Below, piece after piece: positions 1 through 7,512 of a DNA stretch of 19,939 nt (positions are counted from its first letter, which is position 1; every line of letters starts with the position of its first letter). Origin of the DNA: Firm-04 sp964463355. GTDB taxonomy: Bacteria; Bacillota; Clostridia; Oscillospirales; Ruminococcaceae. Under the pieces are notes generated by a model. The model ran no database searches. It had not been told where the DNA came from and was given only the letters and a program-made list of their open reading frames with translations. The DNA lies in assembly GCA_964463355.1 (NCBI GenBank), contig CAYXBP010000027.1, forward strand, positions 1 to 19,939, read 5' to 3'. The translations under genes were made by a program, and so were the position numbers.

Positions 1-1371
1 CAACTCTTTGAAGATATTCAAAATGGTTTGGTGGAGACGGTCATTGTAAAGGATTTATCACGATTCGGAAGAAATCATCTGATGGTCGGATATTACAGTG
101 AGATCCTTTTTCGTGAGCAGGACGTTCGGTTCATTTCTGTATTGGATGGCGTCGATTCCAACGAAGGCGAAAACGATCTGACGGCATTTAAAAACATCTT
201 GAACGAATGGTATGCTAAGGATATTTCCAAAAAGCAGCGAGCTTCCGTGCAGGCTCGCGGCAATTCTGGCAAGCGACTCTGTGCGAATCCTCCCATTGGA
301 TATATGAAAGGATCAGATGGCCAATGGTACATTGATGAGCCGAGAGCTGCAATTGTCCGTAGAATTTTTCAAATGTACCTTGATGGCACTTGCATCGCTA
401 AAATAGCTCGTATTCTCACAGACGAAAGAATACCGAGTCCTGGTCAAAGTGATAACTGGTATTCAAATACCATCCGATTCATACTAAGTAACCAAGCGTA
501 CTGTGGAGATACCGTCAACTTCAAGACACAAAAGGTTTCTTTCAAATCTTCAAAGCAAGTTGCCAGAGATCCAGCCGATCATTTGATCTTTCGTGACACG
601 CACGAAGCAATCATTGATCGAAAAACTTGGGACAAAACGCAAAGGCGTTTGCAGATTAAGAAAAGAGCTGTGCCCCATGTTCTGGACAAGAACGATATCT
701 ATACAGGCTTTTTAGTGTGTGCCGATTGCGGTTCCAGGTTGTATTCTAGGCTTGCACGCCAAAGAGACACCTTTTATCTATGTTCTAGCTACGCAAAAAG
801 CAAGAGCAGCATTCGCCCTTGCACTGCGCACTATACTCCCGATCATGTGATCGAAAAAAGAGTTCTGAATCAGATCAGAAGTCTTTTGGATGAATACAAA
901 AAAGACAAGTCTGGGTTTACCATCAGACTTAGCGGATTTCAATTCAACTCGCTCGAAAGCGAGATTCAAAGTAAAACCAAATTGGTTGGCGATTTGGAGA
1001 ATCAGATCAAGCGAATCGAACTGATCCTGAAACAGGTTTACGAAGATAAACTGACTGGCGTATTGGATGAGGAGTCCTTTCAGATCTTGTATCGCCAGTA
1101 CATCGAAGAACGAGCTTCGTTGGTTGCTGTGATGCAGCAGCTTCAAAAGGAACTTATTGTTTTGCGTTCAACAGTAATCCAAAATGAACAGTTCATTCAG
1201 ATCCTTGAGAAATATGCTGATCAGAACTTGAGACATGTGACACTGGAGATTCTGTACGACTTCATTGAGAAGATTGTAGTACACGAATCACCGCCACATT
1301 CCCCATCGTCACATAAACAATTGGATATTTTCTTCCACGCTGTTGGTTGTATAGACAACTTCACCAAATAA
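1..1371 (+). CDS. Large serine recombinase (site-specific integrase), 5'-truncated by the window
   Basis: This is a DNA strand-exchange enzyme of the large serine recombinase family, which excises and integrates mobile elements. The frame is open from base 1, so the true start and the catalytic serine lie off the left edge. What remains begins with the end of the resolvase domain (motif VKDLSRFGRN, with the conserved arginines). A recombinase domain follows (GYMKG ... IVRRIFQMYLDGTCIAKIA), then a zinc ribbon (CADCG, with later Cys in FYLCSS and RPCTAHY), a coiled coil around residues 305-390, and the usual aromatic C-terminal tail (LDIFFHAVG). The C-terminus looks complete. It is only distantly similar to the second recombinase at 16543-18084. 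It reads toward the chromosomal genes, so the element probably extends to the left and ends just after this gene. Family is clear; the specific element is not known. Confidence 0.93.
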   Translation, partial: QLFEDIQNGLVETVIVKDLSRFGRNHLMVGYYSEILFREQDVRFISVLDGVDSNEGENDLTAFKNILNEWYAKDISKKQRASVQARGNSGKRLCANPPIGYMKGSDGQWYIDEPRAAIVRRIFQMYLDGTCIAKIARILTDERIPSPGQSDNWYSNTIRFILSNQAYCGDTVNFKTQKVSFKSSKQVARDPADHLIFRDTHEAIIDRKTWDKTQRRLQIKKRAVPHVLDKNDIYTGFLVCADCGSRLYSRLARQRDTFYLCSSYAKSKSSIRPCTAHYTPDHVIEKRVLNQIRSLLDEYKKDKSGFTIRLSGFQFNSLESEIQSKTKLVGDLENQIKRIELILKQVYEDKLTGVLDEESFQILYRQYIEERASLVAVMQQLQKELIVLRSTVIQNEQFIQILEKYADQNLRHVTLEILYDFIEKIVVHESPPHSPSSHKQLDIFFHAVGCIDNFTK

Positions 1372-1379
1372 TACTATAT

Positions 1380-1388
1380 TGGTATAAT
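1380..1388 (+). promoter_or_regulatory. Extended -10 promoter for the Dabb gene at the recombinase edge
   Basis: TGG followed directly by TATAAT (1383-1388) makes an extended -10 element about 30 bases before the Dabb start. The position 17 bases upstream (TTCACC, 1360-1365) is only a weak -35 and lies inside the recombinase coding sequence. Confidence 0.5.
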
Positions 1389-1417
1389 AAAGACAACGCA
1401 CGAAAGGAGCATCCCCT

Positions 1418-1723
1418 ATGATTAAGCATATAATTCTATGGAAGCTGAATGAATCGCTGACGGATACCGAAAAAGAAGCCGTCAAGCATCGCATAAAAAC
1501 TGAACTGGAAGCACTCAAAGGAGTAATCAACGGCCTGGTAGATATCAAGGTGCAGATTCACAGGCTTCCGACCTCTACGGCTGACCTGATGCTGGACGCT
1601 ACTTTTACTGACAAAGAGGCACTGGCAGCATATGCCGTACACCCTGCTCATGTTGCCGTTGCAAACGATGCAGTGCGTCCCTTTACCGCACAGCGTTGCT
1701 GTTTGGATTACGAGGTGGAATAA
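1418..1723 (+). CDS. Dabb (stress-responsive alpha/beta barrel) family protein
   Basis: A 101-residue protein matching the small Dabb domain across its full length: the opening MIKHIILWKL, a central helix, and the ADLMLDATFTD strand followed by a YAVHPAHVAV segment. Members are dimeric ferredoxin-like barrel proteins. Some are stress-induced in plants, and bacterial members are mostly of unknown function, so no reaction is assigned. A GAAAGGAG ribosome site lies 7 bases before the ATG. The next gene begins 3 bases after the stop, so the two form an operon. No signal peptide is visible, so it is probably cytoplasmic. Confidence 0.9.
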   Translation: MIKHIILWKLNESLTDTEKEAVKHRIKTELEALKGVINGLVDIKVQIHRLPTSTADLMLDATFTDKEALAAYAVHPAHVAVANDAVRPFTAQRCCLDYEVE

Positions 1724-1726
1724 ACC

Positions 1727-1897
1727 ATGCCCGATTGTGAACGCTGCGCCTATTACACCTACGATGATGACTGGGAATGTTACTGCTGTGACATGAATCT
1801 GGATGAGGACGAGTACGCCCGTATGATGCAGGGATATTCCAATGAATGCCCGTATTTTCGCGATGGCGATGAATACCGCATAGCACGAAAACAATAG
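1727..1897 (+). CDS. Small Cys-rich, acidic protein (resembles DUF6472)
   Basis: A 56-residue ORF starting MPDCERCAYYTYDD and ending EYRIARKQ. It has Cys at 4, 7, 18, 20, 21 and 41, arranged as CxxC, CYCC and NECPYF, and is rich in Asp, Glu and Tyr. The pattern fits a small metal-binding (probably zinc) protein. From memory it resembles the Clostridia family DUF6472, which has no known function. GAGGTGG before the ATG overlaps the end of the Dabb gene, so it is translated from the same transcript. The shared terminator follows 9 bases after the stop. Confidence 0.75.
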   Translation: MPDCERCAYYTYDDDWECYCCDMNLDEDEYARMMQGYSNECPYFRDGDEYRIARKQ

Positions 1898-1905
1898 AAT
1901 CAAAA

Positions 1906-1947
1906 TGCCTGCTGTGAAGCATAATTGCTCCGCAGCAGGCACTTTTT
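1906..1947 (+). terminator. Hairpin terminator, shared by converging genes
   Basis: A 15-base-pair stem (1906-1920 with 1927-1941, two G:U pairs) with a 6-base loop is followed on the plus strand by CTTTTT. It ends the Dabb/Cys-rich operon. Read on the minus strand it lies just after the lipoprotein stop, followed by the weaker run ATTTTGATT, so it may act in both directions. Confidence 0.85.
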
Positions 1948-2569
1948 ATGTAGATGCAGCAGTGGATGTCGTTGTGGTTGAATCGCTGCCTGTGGTATCG
2001 CTTGCAGCAGTGGTACTCCCCTGCCCGCTCGACACTTTATAATCGCTGAACACAACCGAGAGAGGCTGATTTGGCATGGAAAAACCTGCCAGTGTACCAT
2101 CTGCAAGAAACGTAACAGTATACCCACCTGCTTCTGTTTCACCGCTGACTGTCCATGTATTGTCCTCGTTGGCGGCAGCAGGCAATGTTTCCTCGTCAAT
2201 CAACTCCTCCAGCACATCGGTAATGAGCAACAGCATCGCTTTGGCAGGCATTGCCGATTTTGGTACAGTAAAAGACAAGCCCTTATAGTTGGCACCGACT
2301 GCTTCATCCTCAATTGTCAGTACCACACCCGCCAACGATGGCGGTGTTTCAAAGGCAGCATCCCAGTGATCTTCCTCGTATCGTGTCAGCAGCAATTCTG
2401 CGCTGCTATCCTCGCCATAGGTCATCTCGGCACGGACAGAAAAGCACGCATCCAATTTCGGTGAAAGCGCAGCTGTGCTGCCATTCCCACCATCACAGCT
2501 GCACAGCAGCAGGCTGATGGGCACAGCACTACACAAAAGAGCATTCCTCATACATTCAAACGGTTTCAT
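1946..2569 (-). CDS. Putative lipoprotein with Ser/Thr-rich tail, function unknown
   Basis: A 207-residue protein. The N-terminus is a lipoprotein signal (MKPFECMRN, a hydrophobic run, then the lipobox LCSC), predicting lipid attachment at the cysteine and display on the outer face of the membrane. The body (about 35-175) alternates beta-strand-like and acidic stretches with no motif I recognise. The last 25 residues are nearly all Ser, Thr, Gly and Ala, like a linker or wall-spanning tail. I chose the ATG at 2569 rather than the longer frame to 2641 because TGGAGG sits 9 bases upstream. It lies 84 bases after nnr on the same strand and is probably cotranscribed with it. Confidence 0.75.
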   Translation of the reverse strand: MKPFECMRNALLCSAVPISLLLCSCDGGNGSTAALSPKLDACFSVRAEMTYGEDSSAELLLTRYEEDHWDAAFETPPSLAGVVLTIEDEAVGANYKGLSFTVPKSAMPAKAMLLLITDVLEELIDEETLPAAANEDNTWTVSGETEAGGYTVTFLADGTLAGFSMPNQPLSVVFSDYKVSSGQGSTTAASDTTGSDSTTTTSTAAST

Positions 2570-2653
2570 CAAAAGCAACCTCCAGTAATAGATTTGCATT
2601 GAACGACCGTGATATTGTATGAGGAACGCCCTCTCTTGCATTTTAGACGAGAA

Positions 2654-4183
2654 TCATGCAGGATCTTCCAATTCCTGCTCCAGCTGTCGGAAAATAACTG
2701 GATACTGTTGTACAATATCCTGCGGCAGCATAGCACGCTTGGAAAGAGTTTTCGCCGCCACATCGCCTGCCAGCCCGTGTAGAAATACAGCTGCACAGGC
2801 TGCCTGCTCCGGCGAAACGCCCTGCGCGACAAAGCTGCCAATCGTGCCTGCAAGAACATCTCCGCTGCCGCCCTTGCTCATACCCGAATTGCCCGTTGTA
2901 TTGATAAAGGCGTGATCCTTTGTGGCAACCACCGTACCAGGGCCTTTATGCACCACAGTGATATCAAAACGCTGTGCAAGGGACTTGGCAGAATCCAATC
3001 GCTGAATCCGAACCTGCTCTGGCGGCACATCCAGCAGACGGGTCAGTTCACCAGTATGTGGTGTGAGGATCACAGGTGCTTTGGCTTCCTGTAATATATC
3101 TATGCAGCCACTGATGGCATTTAGACCATCTGCATCCAAAATCATAGGGCATTCCAGCTGTGTAATCAGACCATGCACCAAAGCCTGCACCGTTGGAGTG
3201 CGACCAAGGCCACAGCCGATCACTACAGCAGAGCAGTTTTTTGCATAATCCAAGAGCTTTGGCAAGGCATCTTCCGTGAGAAAACCATCGGCATCGGGCA
3301 TCAGTGGCAGGACCATTGCTTCTGGTGCATTGGCAACCAGCAGCCGGCACGCATCTGGCACAGATGCAAGGCAGAGCGTTCCAACGCCACAGCGCAGGGC
3401 GGCAGTCGCACTGAGGATTGCCGCACCAGGCATCATGGCAGAGCCAGCAATACAAAGCAACCGGCCATAATCACCCTTATGGGAATCATTTGGGCGCGCG
3501 GGCAGATACTTACAGATATCCCTCTGTGCCAACATGAACATATCATACTCCACGATGTCATAAACCTGCTCTGGGATACCGATATCCACCAGAATGATAT
3601 CGCCGCAGTATTCCAGCAGTGGATGCTGTGTCATTCCATATTTTCCAGCACCGAACGTCACGGTAAAATCGCAGTGCAGCGTGCCATCGGTAGCTTCACC
3701 AGTCAAACCATTGCCTCCGCTGGGGATATCCGCTGCAACACAAAGCTTTTCTTCCGCAAGGCGAAAAATCTCTCGGATCTGTGGCGTCAACGTGCCATGA
3801 AATCCGATACCGAACACGCCGTCCACAACCATAGCAGCCTCTTTCACTGCCTCCACCGTTGCTTTGAAATCGGTAATAATACGAACATTTTGCATTGCCT
3901 TATATTTCATATAGGCAATCCTTGTTTTCACTACGCCATTGACCATACAAACCGTTACATGAAATTGCTGTGACAGCATCTGTGCGGCGATAAAGCAATC
4001 ACCTGCGTTATTTCCACTGCCGCACAAAAATAGAATCTCCGTCAGTTGATGATTCATTGCAAAATCTCGCAGGAAGCTGTACAGACCCTCCCCTGCTTTT
4101 TGCATCATTTTCTCATAGCTACAGCCGATCCGATTTGCTTCGGTTTCAATCTGTGTCATCTGTTCAGGCGTTACCAATCTCAT
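2654..4183 (-). CDS. nnr: Bifunctional NAD(P)H-hydrate epimerase / ADP-dependent NAD(P)H-hydrate dehydratase
   Basis: A metabolite-repair enzyme that restores damaged NAD(P)HX. The N-terminal YjeF_N domain (about 1-210) epimerises the R and S hydrates, and the C-terminal ribokinase-like domain (about 220-505) dehydrates the S form using ADP. Visible motifs include GSGNNAGDC and ADIPSGGNG in the epimerase half. The dehydratase half has HKGDYGRLL, GSAMMPGAAILSA, DADGLNAI, LTPHTGEL and NSGMSKGGSGDVLAG, the last being the nucleotide-binding, catalytic Asp-containing segment. Its 509 residues are normal for the fused enzyme. GAAAGGAG lies 9 bases before the ATG. The gene starts 33 bases after the stop of the upstream membrane-protein gene, so the two share a transcript. 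Confidence 0.96.
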   Translation of the reverse strand: MRLVTPEQMTQIETEANRIGCSYEKMMQKAGEGLYSFLRDFAMNHQLTEILFLCGSGNNAGDCFIAAQMLSQQFHVTVCMVNGVVKTRIAYMKYKAMQNVRIITDFKATVEAVKEAAMVVDGVFGIGFHGTLTPQIREIFRLAEEKLCVAADIPSGGNGLTGEATDGTLHCDFTVTFGAGKYGMTQHPLLEYCGDIILVDIGIPEQVYDIVEYDMFMLAQRDICKYLPARPNDSHKGDYGRLLCIAGSAMMPGAAILSATAALRCGVGTLCLASVPDACRLLVANAPEAMVLPLMPDADGFLTEDALPKLLDYAKNCSAVVIGCGLGRTPTVQALVHGLITQLECPMILDADGLNAISGCIDILQEAKAPVILTPHTGELTRLLDVPPEQVRIQRLDSAKSLAQRFDITVVHKGPGTVVATKDHAFINTTGNSGMSKGGSGDVLAGTIGSFVAQGVSPEQAACAAVFLHGLAGDVAAKTLSKRAMLPQDIVQQYPVIFRQLEQELEDPA

Positions 4184-4216
4184 AAATACGGCTCCTTTCG
4201 ATCATTTGCGATGTTA

Positions 4217-4756
4217 TTATACTTCGTATTCAGCAGGATTCATTTTGTAGTAAAAGCGCAAAGTACGTGGAAGATGATCGGAACAAAACTGCAAGCAGCG
4301 CGGAGTTGGTGTAAAGATAATACGCACTTCGTGGTACTCAGGGTGCGTCACATCCATATAATAAGCATCCTCGTCCTCGGCATGGCAAGCTAACACAAGT
4401 GTCACACTTTCAGCACAGGGGGAAGCCTCGCTGAGTTTACCAAAGGCAGTCACCTGCCGCATAGAAACTTCGATCATAGGCTTGCGCTTGCCCTCTGCGA
4501 TGATCTTGGTTACGGTAAAGTCATCGTCACTGAAGATATACTCGTATTCGATGCGCTGCTGCATGGAAAGATACCATGTACCAAACCCAAGGAGTATACT
4601 GACCAGCAGCAACGGATACAGGCTAAAAAGCAGGGCGAACAATGTAATCAGCACAACCAGAACAGTACCCAGTATGACAATCAGTACGCCCTTGTTATGC
4701 AAACCTTCGCCTTGTTGTTTTTTGACCAGTGCTTCACAATAATTTGGATTAAACAT
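4217..4756 (-). CDS. Two-TM membrane protein (resembles DUF6106)
   Basis: A 179-residue protein. A short cytoplasmic start (MFNPNYCEALVKKQQ) leads into two adjacent hydrophobic segments (about 23-45 and 46-64), and a soluble domain beginning RIEYEYIFSDDDFTVTKI follows. The layout and the YEYIFSDDDF-type strand resemble DUF6106, a Clostridia family of unknown function; I am moderately sure of that name. AGAAGG precedes the ATG. It is the first gene of the minus-strand unit that continues into nnr, driven by the consensus promoter at 4887-4915. Confidence 0.75.
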   Translation of the reverse strand: MFNPNYCEALVKKQQGEGLHNKGVLIVILGTVLVVLITLFALLFSLYPLLLVSILLGFGTWYLSMQQRIEYEYIFSDDDFTVTKIIAEGKRKPMIEVSMRQVTAFGKLSEASPCAESVTLVLACHAEDEDAYYMDVTHPEYHEVRIIFTPTPRCLQFCSDHLPRTLRFYYKMNPAEYEV

Positions 4757-4886
4757 AAACGGCCTTCTTTTCTTAAAATTTAATGCATAAACAGTGCTGC
4801 ATCGATATGGTTATGTAGTGGCATTGCAGTGCGAACACACTGAATCATCATAAAGAGCAGGAAAAACGCATATTACCCACCTGTAT

Positions 4887-4915
4887 ATAATACCATAAAT
4901 CGGCGGCTGTGTCAA
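4887..4915 (-). promoter_or_regulatory. Consensus sigma-A promoter for the membrane protein-nnr-lipoprotein unit
   Basis: On the minus strand TTGACA (4915-4910), a 17-base spacer and TATTAT (4892-4887). Transcription would start near 4880 and leave a leader of about 125 bases with no obvious structure. The 387-base gap 4757-5143 holds only this promoter, a dyad and the hpf promoter; I see no gene in it. Confidence 0.8.
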
Positions 4916-5024
4916 TAAAAAACTGTTAAGATTCGCCCATTTTCTTGTATATAAAGTGTGAATTGAGCAAAACAATCAACATCCAGCCAATATGAAAAGC
5001 AGATGTTGCGGATATGTTTGGAGC

Positions 5025-5037
5025 GTGAAATTTTCAC
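5025..5037. promoter_or_regulatory. Perfect 13-base dyad upstream of hpf
   Basis: GTGAAA-T-TTTCAC is a perfect inverted repeat that ends 18 bases before the hpf -35 box. It could be an operator or activator site. I do not recognise the regulator. Confidence 0.35.
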
Positions 5038-5055
5038 AAAAATATAAAATTGCTA

Positions 5056-5084
5056 TTGATTTTTTTGGAGAGTTGTGCTATAAT
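5056..5084 (+). promoter_or_regulatory. Strong extended -10 sigma-A promoter for hpf
   Basis: TTGATT (5056-5061), a 17-base spacer ending in TGC, then TATAAT (5079-5084). It therefore has both a -35 and an extended -10. The leader before the hpf ATG is about 50 bases. Confidence 0.85.
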
Positions 5085-5143
5085 AGATTCATAAGTCATA
5101 GCGAAGCGTATCGCATCGTTGTGAAAAATAAGGAGGTATCTGC

Positions 5144-5671
5144 ATGAAATTGAACATTATCGCAAAAAAAATGCAAATCAACAGTGGCTTTGCCGAAACA
5201 GCCGAAAAGAAACTTTCTCAGAAGCTCTCCAAATTCTTTGAAGAAGAAGCAGACGCCAAAATCACGCTGCGTGAGGAACGCGGTCAGATTGTGCTAGAAT
5301 TAACCGTGCGTGCTGGCTCTATGATCTACCGTGCAGAGCATACTGCCGCAGACAAGAATGATGCACTTGACGCTGCCATCGACAAGATCATACGCAAGAT
5401 CCGCAAGAATAAGACGCGTTTGGGTAAGCGGATTCGTGATGTTGCTTTGGCAGAACCGTTCGTGGATACTGTCGAGGATCAGAGCGATTATCAGATCATC
5501 CGCCACAAAACATTCCGTCTGCACCCCATGACCCTTGAAGAAGCCATCCTTCAGATGAATATGCTGGGGCATTCGTTCTTCCTGTTTATGAACGCGGAAA
5601 ATGGCAATATCAATGTGGTTTACTGCCGCGATGACGGGAATTATGCTGTGCTGGAGCCTACCGTTGAGTAA
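5144..5671 (+). CDS. hpf: Ribosome hibernation-promoting factor, long form
   Basis: A 175-residue protein of the long HPF type. The N-terminal S30AE domain (about 1-100) binds the 30S decoding region and blocks translation. A short linker follows. The C-terminal domain (about 115-170, IRHKTFRLHPMTLEEAILQMNMLGHSFFLF split over the conserved helix and strand) mediates dimerisation of ribosomes into 100S particles. The motif KTFRLHPMTLEEA is characteristic. AAGGAGG lies 8 bases before the ATG. The gene is monocistronic: its own strong promoter is upstream and two hairpins follow. Upstream and downstream genes both face the other way. Confidence 0.96.
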   Translation: MKLNIIAKKMQINSGFAETAEKKLSQKLSKFFEEEADAKITLREERGQIVLELTVRAGSMIYRAEHTAADKNDALDAAIDKIIRKIRKNKTRLGKRIRDVALAEPFVDTVEDQSDYQIIRHKTFRLHPMTLEEAILQMNMLGHSFFLFMNAENGNINVVYCRDDGNYAVLEPTVE

Positions 5672-5714
5672 CGTATGCTCCCATATCTGAGATTTCAGGA
5701 TGATATAACGGCAG

Positions 5715-5746
5715 CACCGCACAAAGCAGACGCGCTTTGTGCGGTG
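5715..5746 (+). terminator. First hairpin after hpf
   Basis: A perfect 13-base-pair stem (5715-5727 with 5734-5746) with a 6-base loop, but followed only by TGTTGTAAGT, so a weak intrinsic terminator by itself. It may protect the 3' end. Confidence 0.6.
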
Positions 5747-5760
5747 TGTTGTAAGTATGT

Positions 5761-5800
5761 AACCCGAAAGGCAGCTTTGCTTTTCGGGTTATCTGTTTTT
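5761..5800 (+). terminator. Second hairpin terminator after hpf
   Basis: A 9-base-pair stem (AACCCGAAA at 5761 with TTTCGGGTT ending 5790), extended by an inner GCA/TGC pairing, is followed by ATCTGTTTTT. This is the better intrinsic terminator of the tandem pair. Confidence 0.75.
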
Positions 5801-5819
5801 CTGCGCATTCTGCAAACAA

Positions 5820-6647
5820 CTATAATTGGATAAAAAATGGTTGATGTTTCCGAAAATATGTCAGTTCTGTAAAGCCGATGTTTTTCACGTATTGTTCCAT
5901 ATCATGCATACGGTAGCCGAGAGCCGCTGTGCTGTGGGCATCGGTAGCAAGGGTCAACCGCCTACCGCCAAGAGCAAAATAACGTTGCAGCAAAAAAAGA
6001 TCCGGATCGGTATATTCCTGCGCTGCTTTCAACCCGGAGCCGTTGCATTCAAGAGCCTTTCCTTTCTGTATCAGTGTGGTAAAAATTTTGTCAATCGTAG
6101 GCAAATGGGGTGAGAGATCATAATTTTTACGGTCAGGCAGATAGCGCAATGCATAAGTGAGATGTGCAAGCACATCATAGTAATCAGTATTGGCAAGCGC
6201 GAGTACCTCATCAAAATAGCGTTGCATTAGTTGTTTGATATCATACGCATGATAATCAATAAAATAAAAATCAGGCAGATGCGGCAATTCGTGAATTGAA
6301 CCAATGACAATATCAACCTTCGGATGATGGTATAGCCTCTGTGCGATTTCAGGGCATTGGGGTATTTGCCCAAGTTCAACGCCACAAAGCAAAAGAAGAT
6401 CTCCACAGCAATCTTGCAGCGCGACGGTTTCCGCCACAGACTGTTCAAAGATCGACTTGCCGTTGTGAAAAACCTCTTCACACGGCGTTTCATGATAGTA
6501 TTCTGCTGGATAGTAGTGGTTGACTTCGCAATGATCAGTAATCGCCATAATTTGCAGATTGATACGCTGTGCCGCAGCAATGCGTTGTGCAACAGTGTTT
6601 TCGGCATCTGGTGAATGATGCGTATGGGTGTGCAAATCCATCAGCAT
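5820..6647 (-). CDS. hisJ: PHP-family histidinol-phosphatase
   Basis: A 275-residue metal-dependent phosphatase of the PHP (HisJ/HisK) type, which removes phosphate from L-histidinol phosphate in histidine synthesis. The metal-binding PHP motifs appear in order: DLHTHTHHS near the start, AITDHCE, GVELGQ, GSIHELP, AHLTY, LECNGSG and TDAHS at the end. I use the ATG at 6647 because GAGGTG lies 6 bases before it; the longer GTG frame would start inside that site. There are no other his genes nearby, so the family's substrate is assumed. A sugar-phosphate or nucleotide substrate is possible, as in other PHP enzymes. It is transcribed divergently from the phospholipase-like gene. Confidence 0.88.
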   Translation of the reverse strand: MLMDLHTHTHHSPDAENTVAQRIAAAQRINLQIMAITDHCEVNHYYPAEYYHETPCEEVFHNGKSIFEQSVAETVALQDCCGDLLLLCGVELGQIPQCPEIAQRLYHHPKVDIVIGSIHELPHLPDFYFIDYHAYDIKQLMQRYFDEVLALANTDYYDVLAHLTYALRYLPDRKNYDLSPHLPTIDKIFTTLIQKGKALECNGSGLKAAQEYTDPDLFLLQRYFALGGRRLTLATDAHSTAALGYRMHDMEQYVKNIGFTELTYFRKHQPFFIQL

Positions 6648-6670
6648 AAAAAGCACCTCTTTTTTCTTTC

Positions 6671-6699
6671 ATCATACATCATTTTGAAAAAAAAGTCAA
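6671..6699 (-). promoter_or_regulatory. Sigma-A promoter for the PHP phosphatase
   Basis: Minus strand TTGACT (6699-6694), a 17-base spacer, TATGAT (6676-6671). Its -35 lies 15 bases from the -35 of the opposing promoter at 6715-6743. Confidence 0.75.
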
Positions 6700-6714
6700 T
6701 GCAAAATGTGCGAT

Positions 6715-6743
6715 TTGACAACCGCAGCATATTGTGATATAGT
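6715..6743 (+). promoter_or_regulatory. Sigma-A promoter for the phospholipase C-like gene
   Basis: TTGACA (6715-6720), a 17-base spacer ending in TGA, TATAGT (6738-6743). Transcription starts near 6750, which excludes the upstream in-frame ATG at 6706 as the translation start and supports 6766. Confidence 0.85.
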
Positions 6744-6765
6744 ATTTATGGGAGGTATGAACATC

Positions 6766-7512
6766 ATGATCAATAAAAAGGAGTATCCTTCTGTACACAA
6801 AGGTATTATTCTGGCAGCGCACTGTTGGCTTTATGAGCATCAACCGCAGACCGCTGCTTGGTATCATCACAGCGATATTGCAATCCTGGCAGATGAAGTG
6901 ATCAAGCCCGACCAAAAAGGCGACCGTCAACAAGGTGCTGGATATCACTACTACTGCGCTGTTGATCCAAAAGGCAATCGCCGCAATTATATCAAAGGAG
7001 ATTATTATCCCAATGGCAAAGGCAATGCTGCACCCTCTGCCCGTACAATGTTCGAAGAAGAATACACCATCGCCACTGCATTGCTTTCGCAGGGAAACCG
7101 TAAAATCGCCATGCTGCATCTTGCTAGAGCGGCACATATGCTTGCTGATGTATGCTGTCCACCCCACAGCTGCGGGTTGACTTATCTTTCACGATACGCA
7201 CTTTATCATAAACGGTTTGAGGCACTTGCCGCAAAGATTTTCTGGGATGGTGCAGATGTATGGGGCGAACAAGCGGTCGTTCGTCGTGCTGCCAATACAG
7301 TATCTGCCGAAATCGACACGACAAAATATAAAGATATTGCCCATCAAGGCGCAGGCGCATTGTTTAATGGGGCAGCGCAGCGCAGTGCGGCAGTTTTGCC
7401 GAGTGTACTCGGCAAAGATAAAGCCGCACTGACGAAAGCTGTGCATACACAGCTTTCGCTCGCCATAGGCGAGACCGCTGCGCTGCTGACCGCTTTCACA
7501 ACTGTGCCTTAA
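6766..7512 (+). CDS. Zinc-dependent phospholipase C-fold protein, no signal peptide
   Basis: A 248-residue protein with the zinc-ligand pattern of the phospholipase C/P1 nuclease fold: H118, H124xxxD128, H134 and H148xxxE152. The spacing from the HxxxD motif to the last Glu equals that of the Bacillus cereus enzyme (H118, D122, H128, H142, E146). An upstream ADEVIKPD segment and early His11 may supply further ligands. Classical members are secreted and begin with a mature Trp that binds zinc. Here the start is MINKKEYPSVHKG with no signal peptide, so the protein is probably cytoplasmic and its substrate is open. GGAGG is 10 bases before the ATG at 6766; the ATG at 6757 is too close to it. The 3' end overlaps sigG by 17 bases, convergently. 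Confidence 0.8.
   Translation: MINKKEYPSVHKGIILAAHCWLYEHQPQTAAWYHHSDIAILADEVIKPDQKGDRQQGAGYHYYCAVDPKGNRRNYIKGDYYPNGKGNAAPSARTMFEEEYTIATALLSQGNRKIAMLHLARAAHMLADVCCPPHSCGLTYLSRYALYHKRFEALAAKIFWDGADVWGEQAVVRRAANTVSAEIDTTKYKDIAHQGAGALFNGAAQRSAAVLPSVLGKDKAALTKAVHTQLSLAIGETAALLTAFTTVP

Noticed and set aside
3173..3973. 266-codon plus-strand ORF antisense to nnr
   Set aside because: Composition is shadow-like, it has no ribosome site, and it lies wholly within a clear enzyme gene on the other strand.
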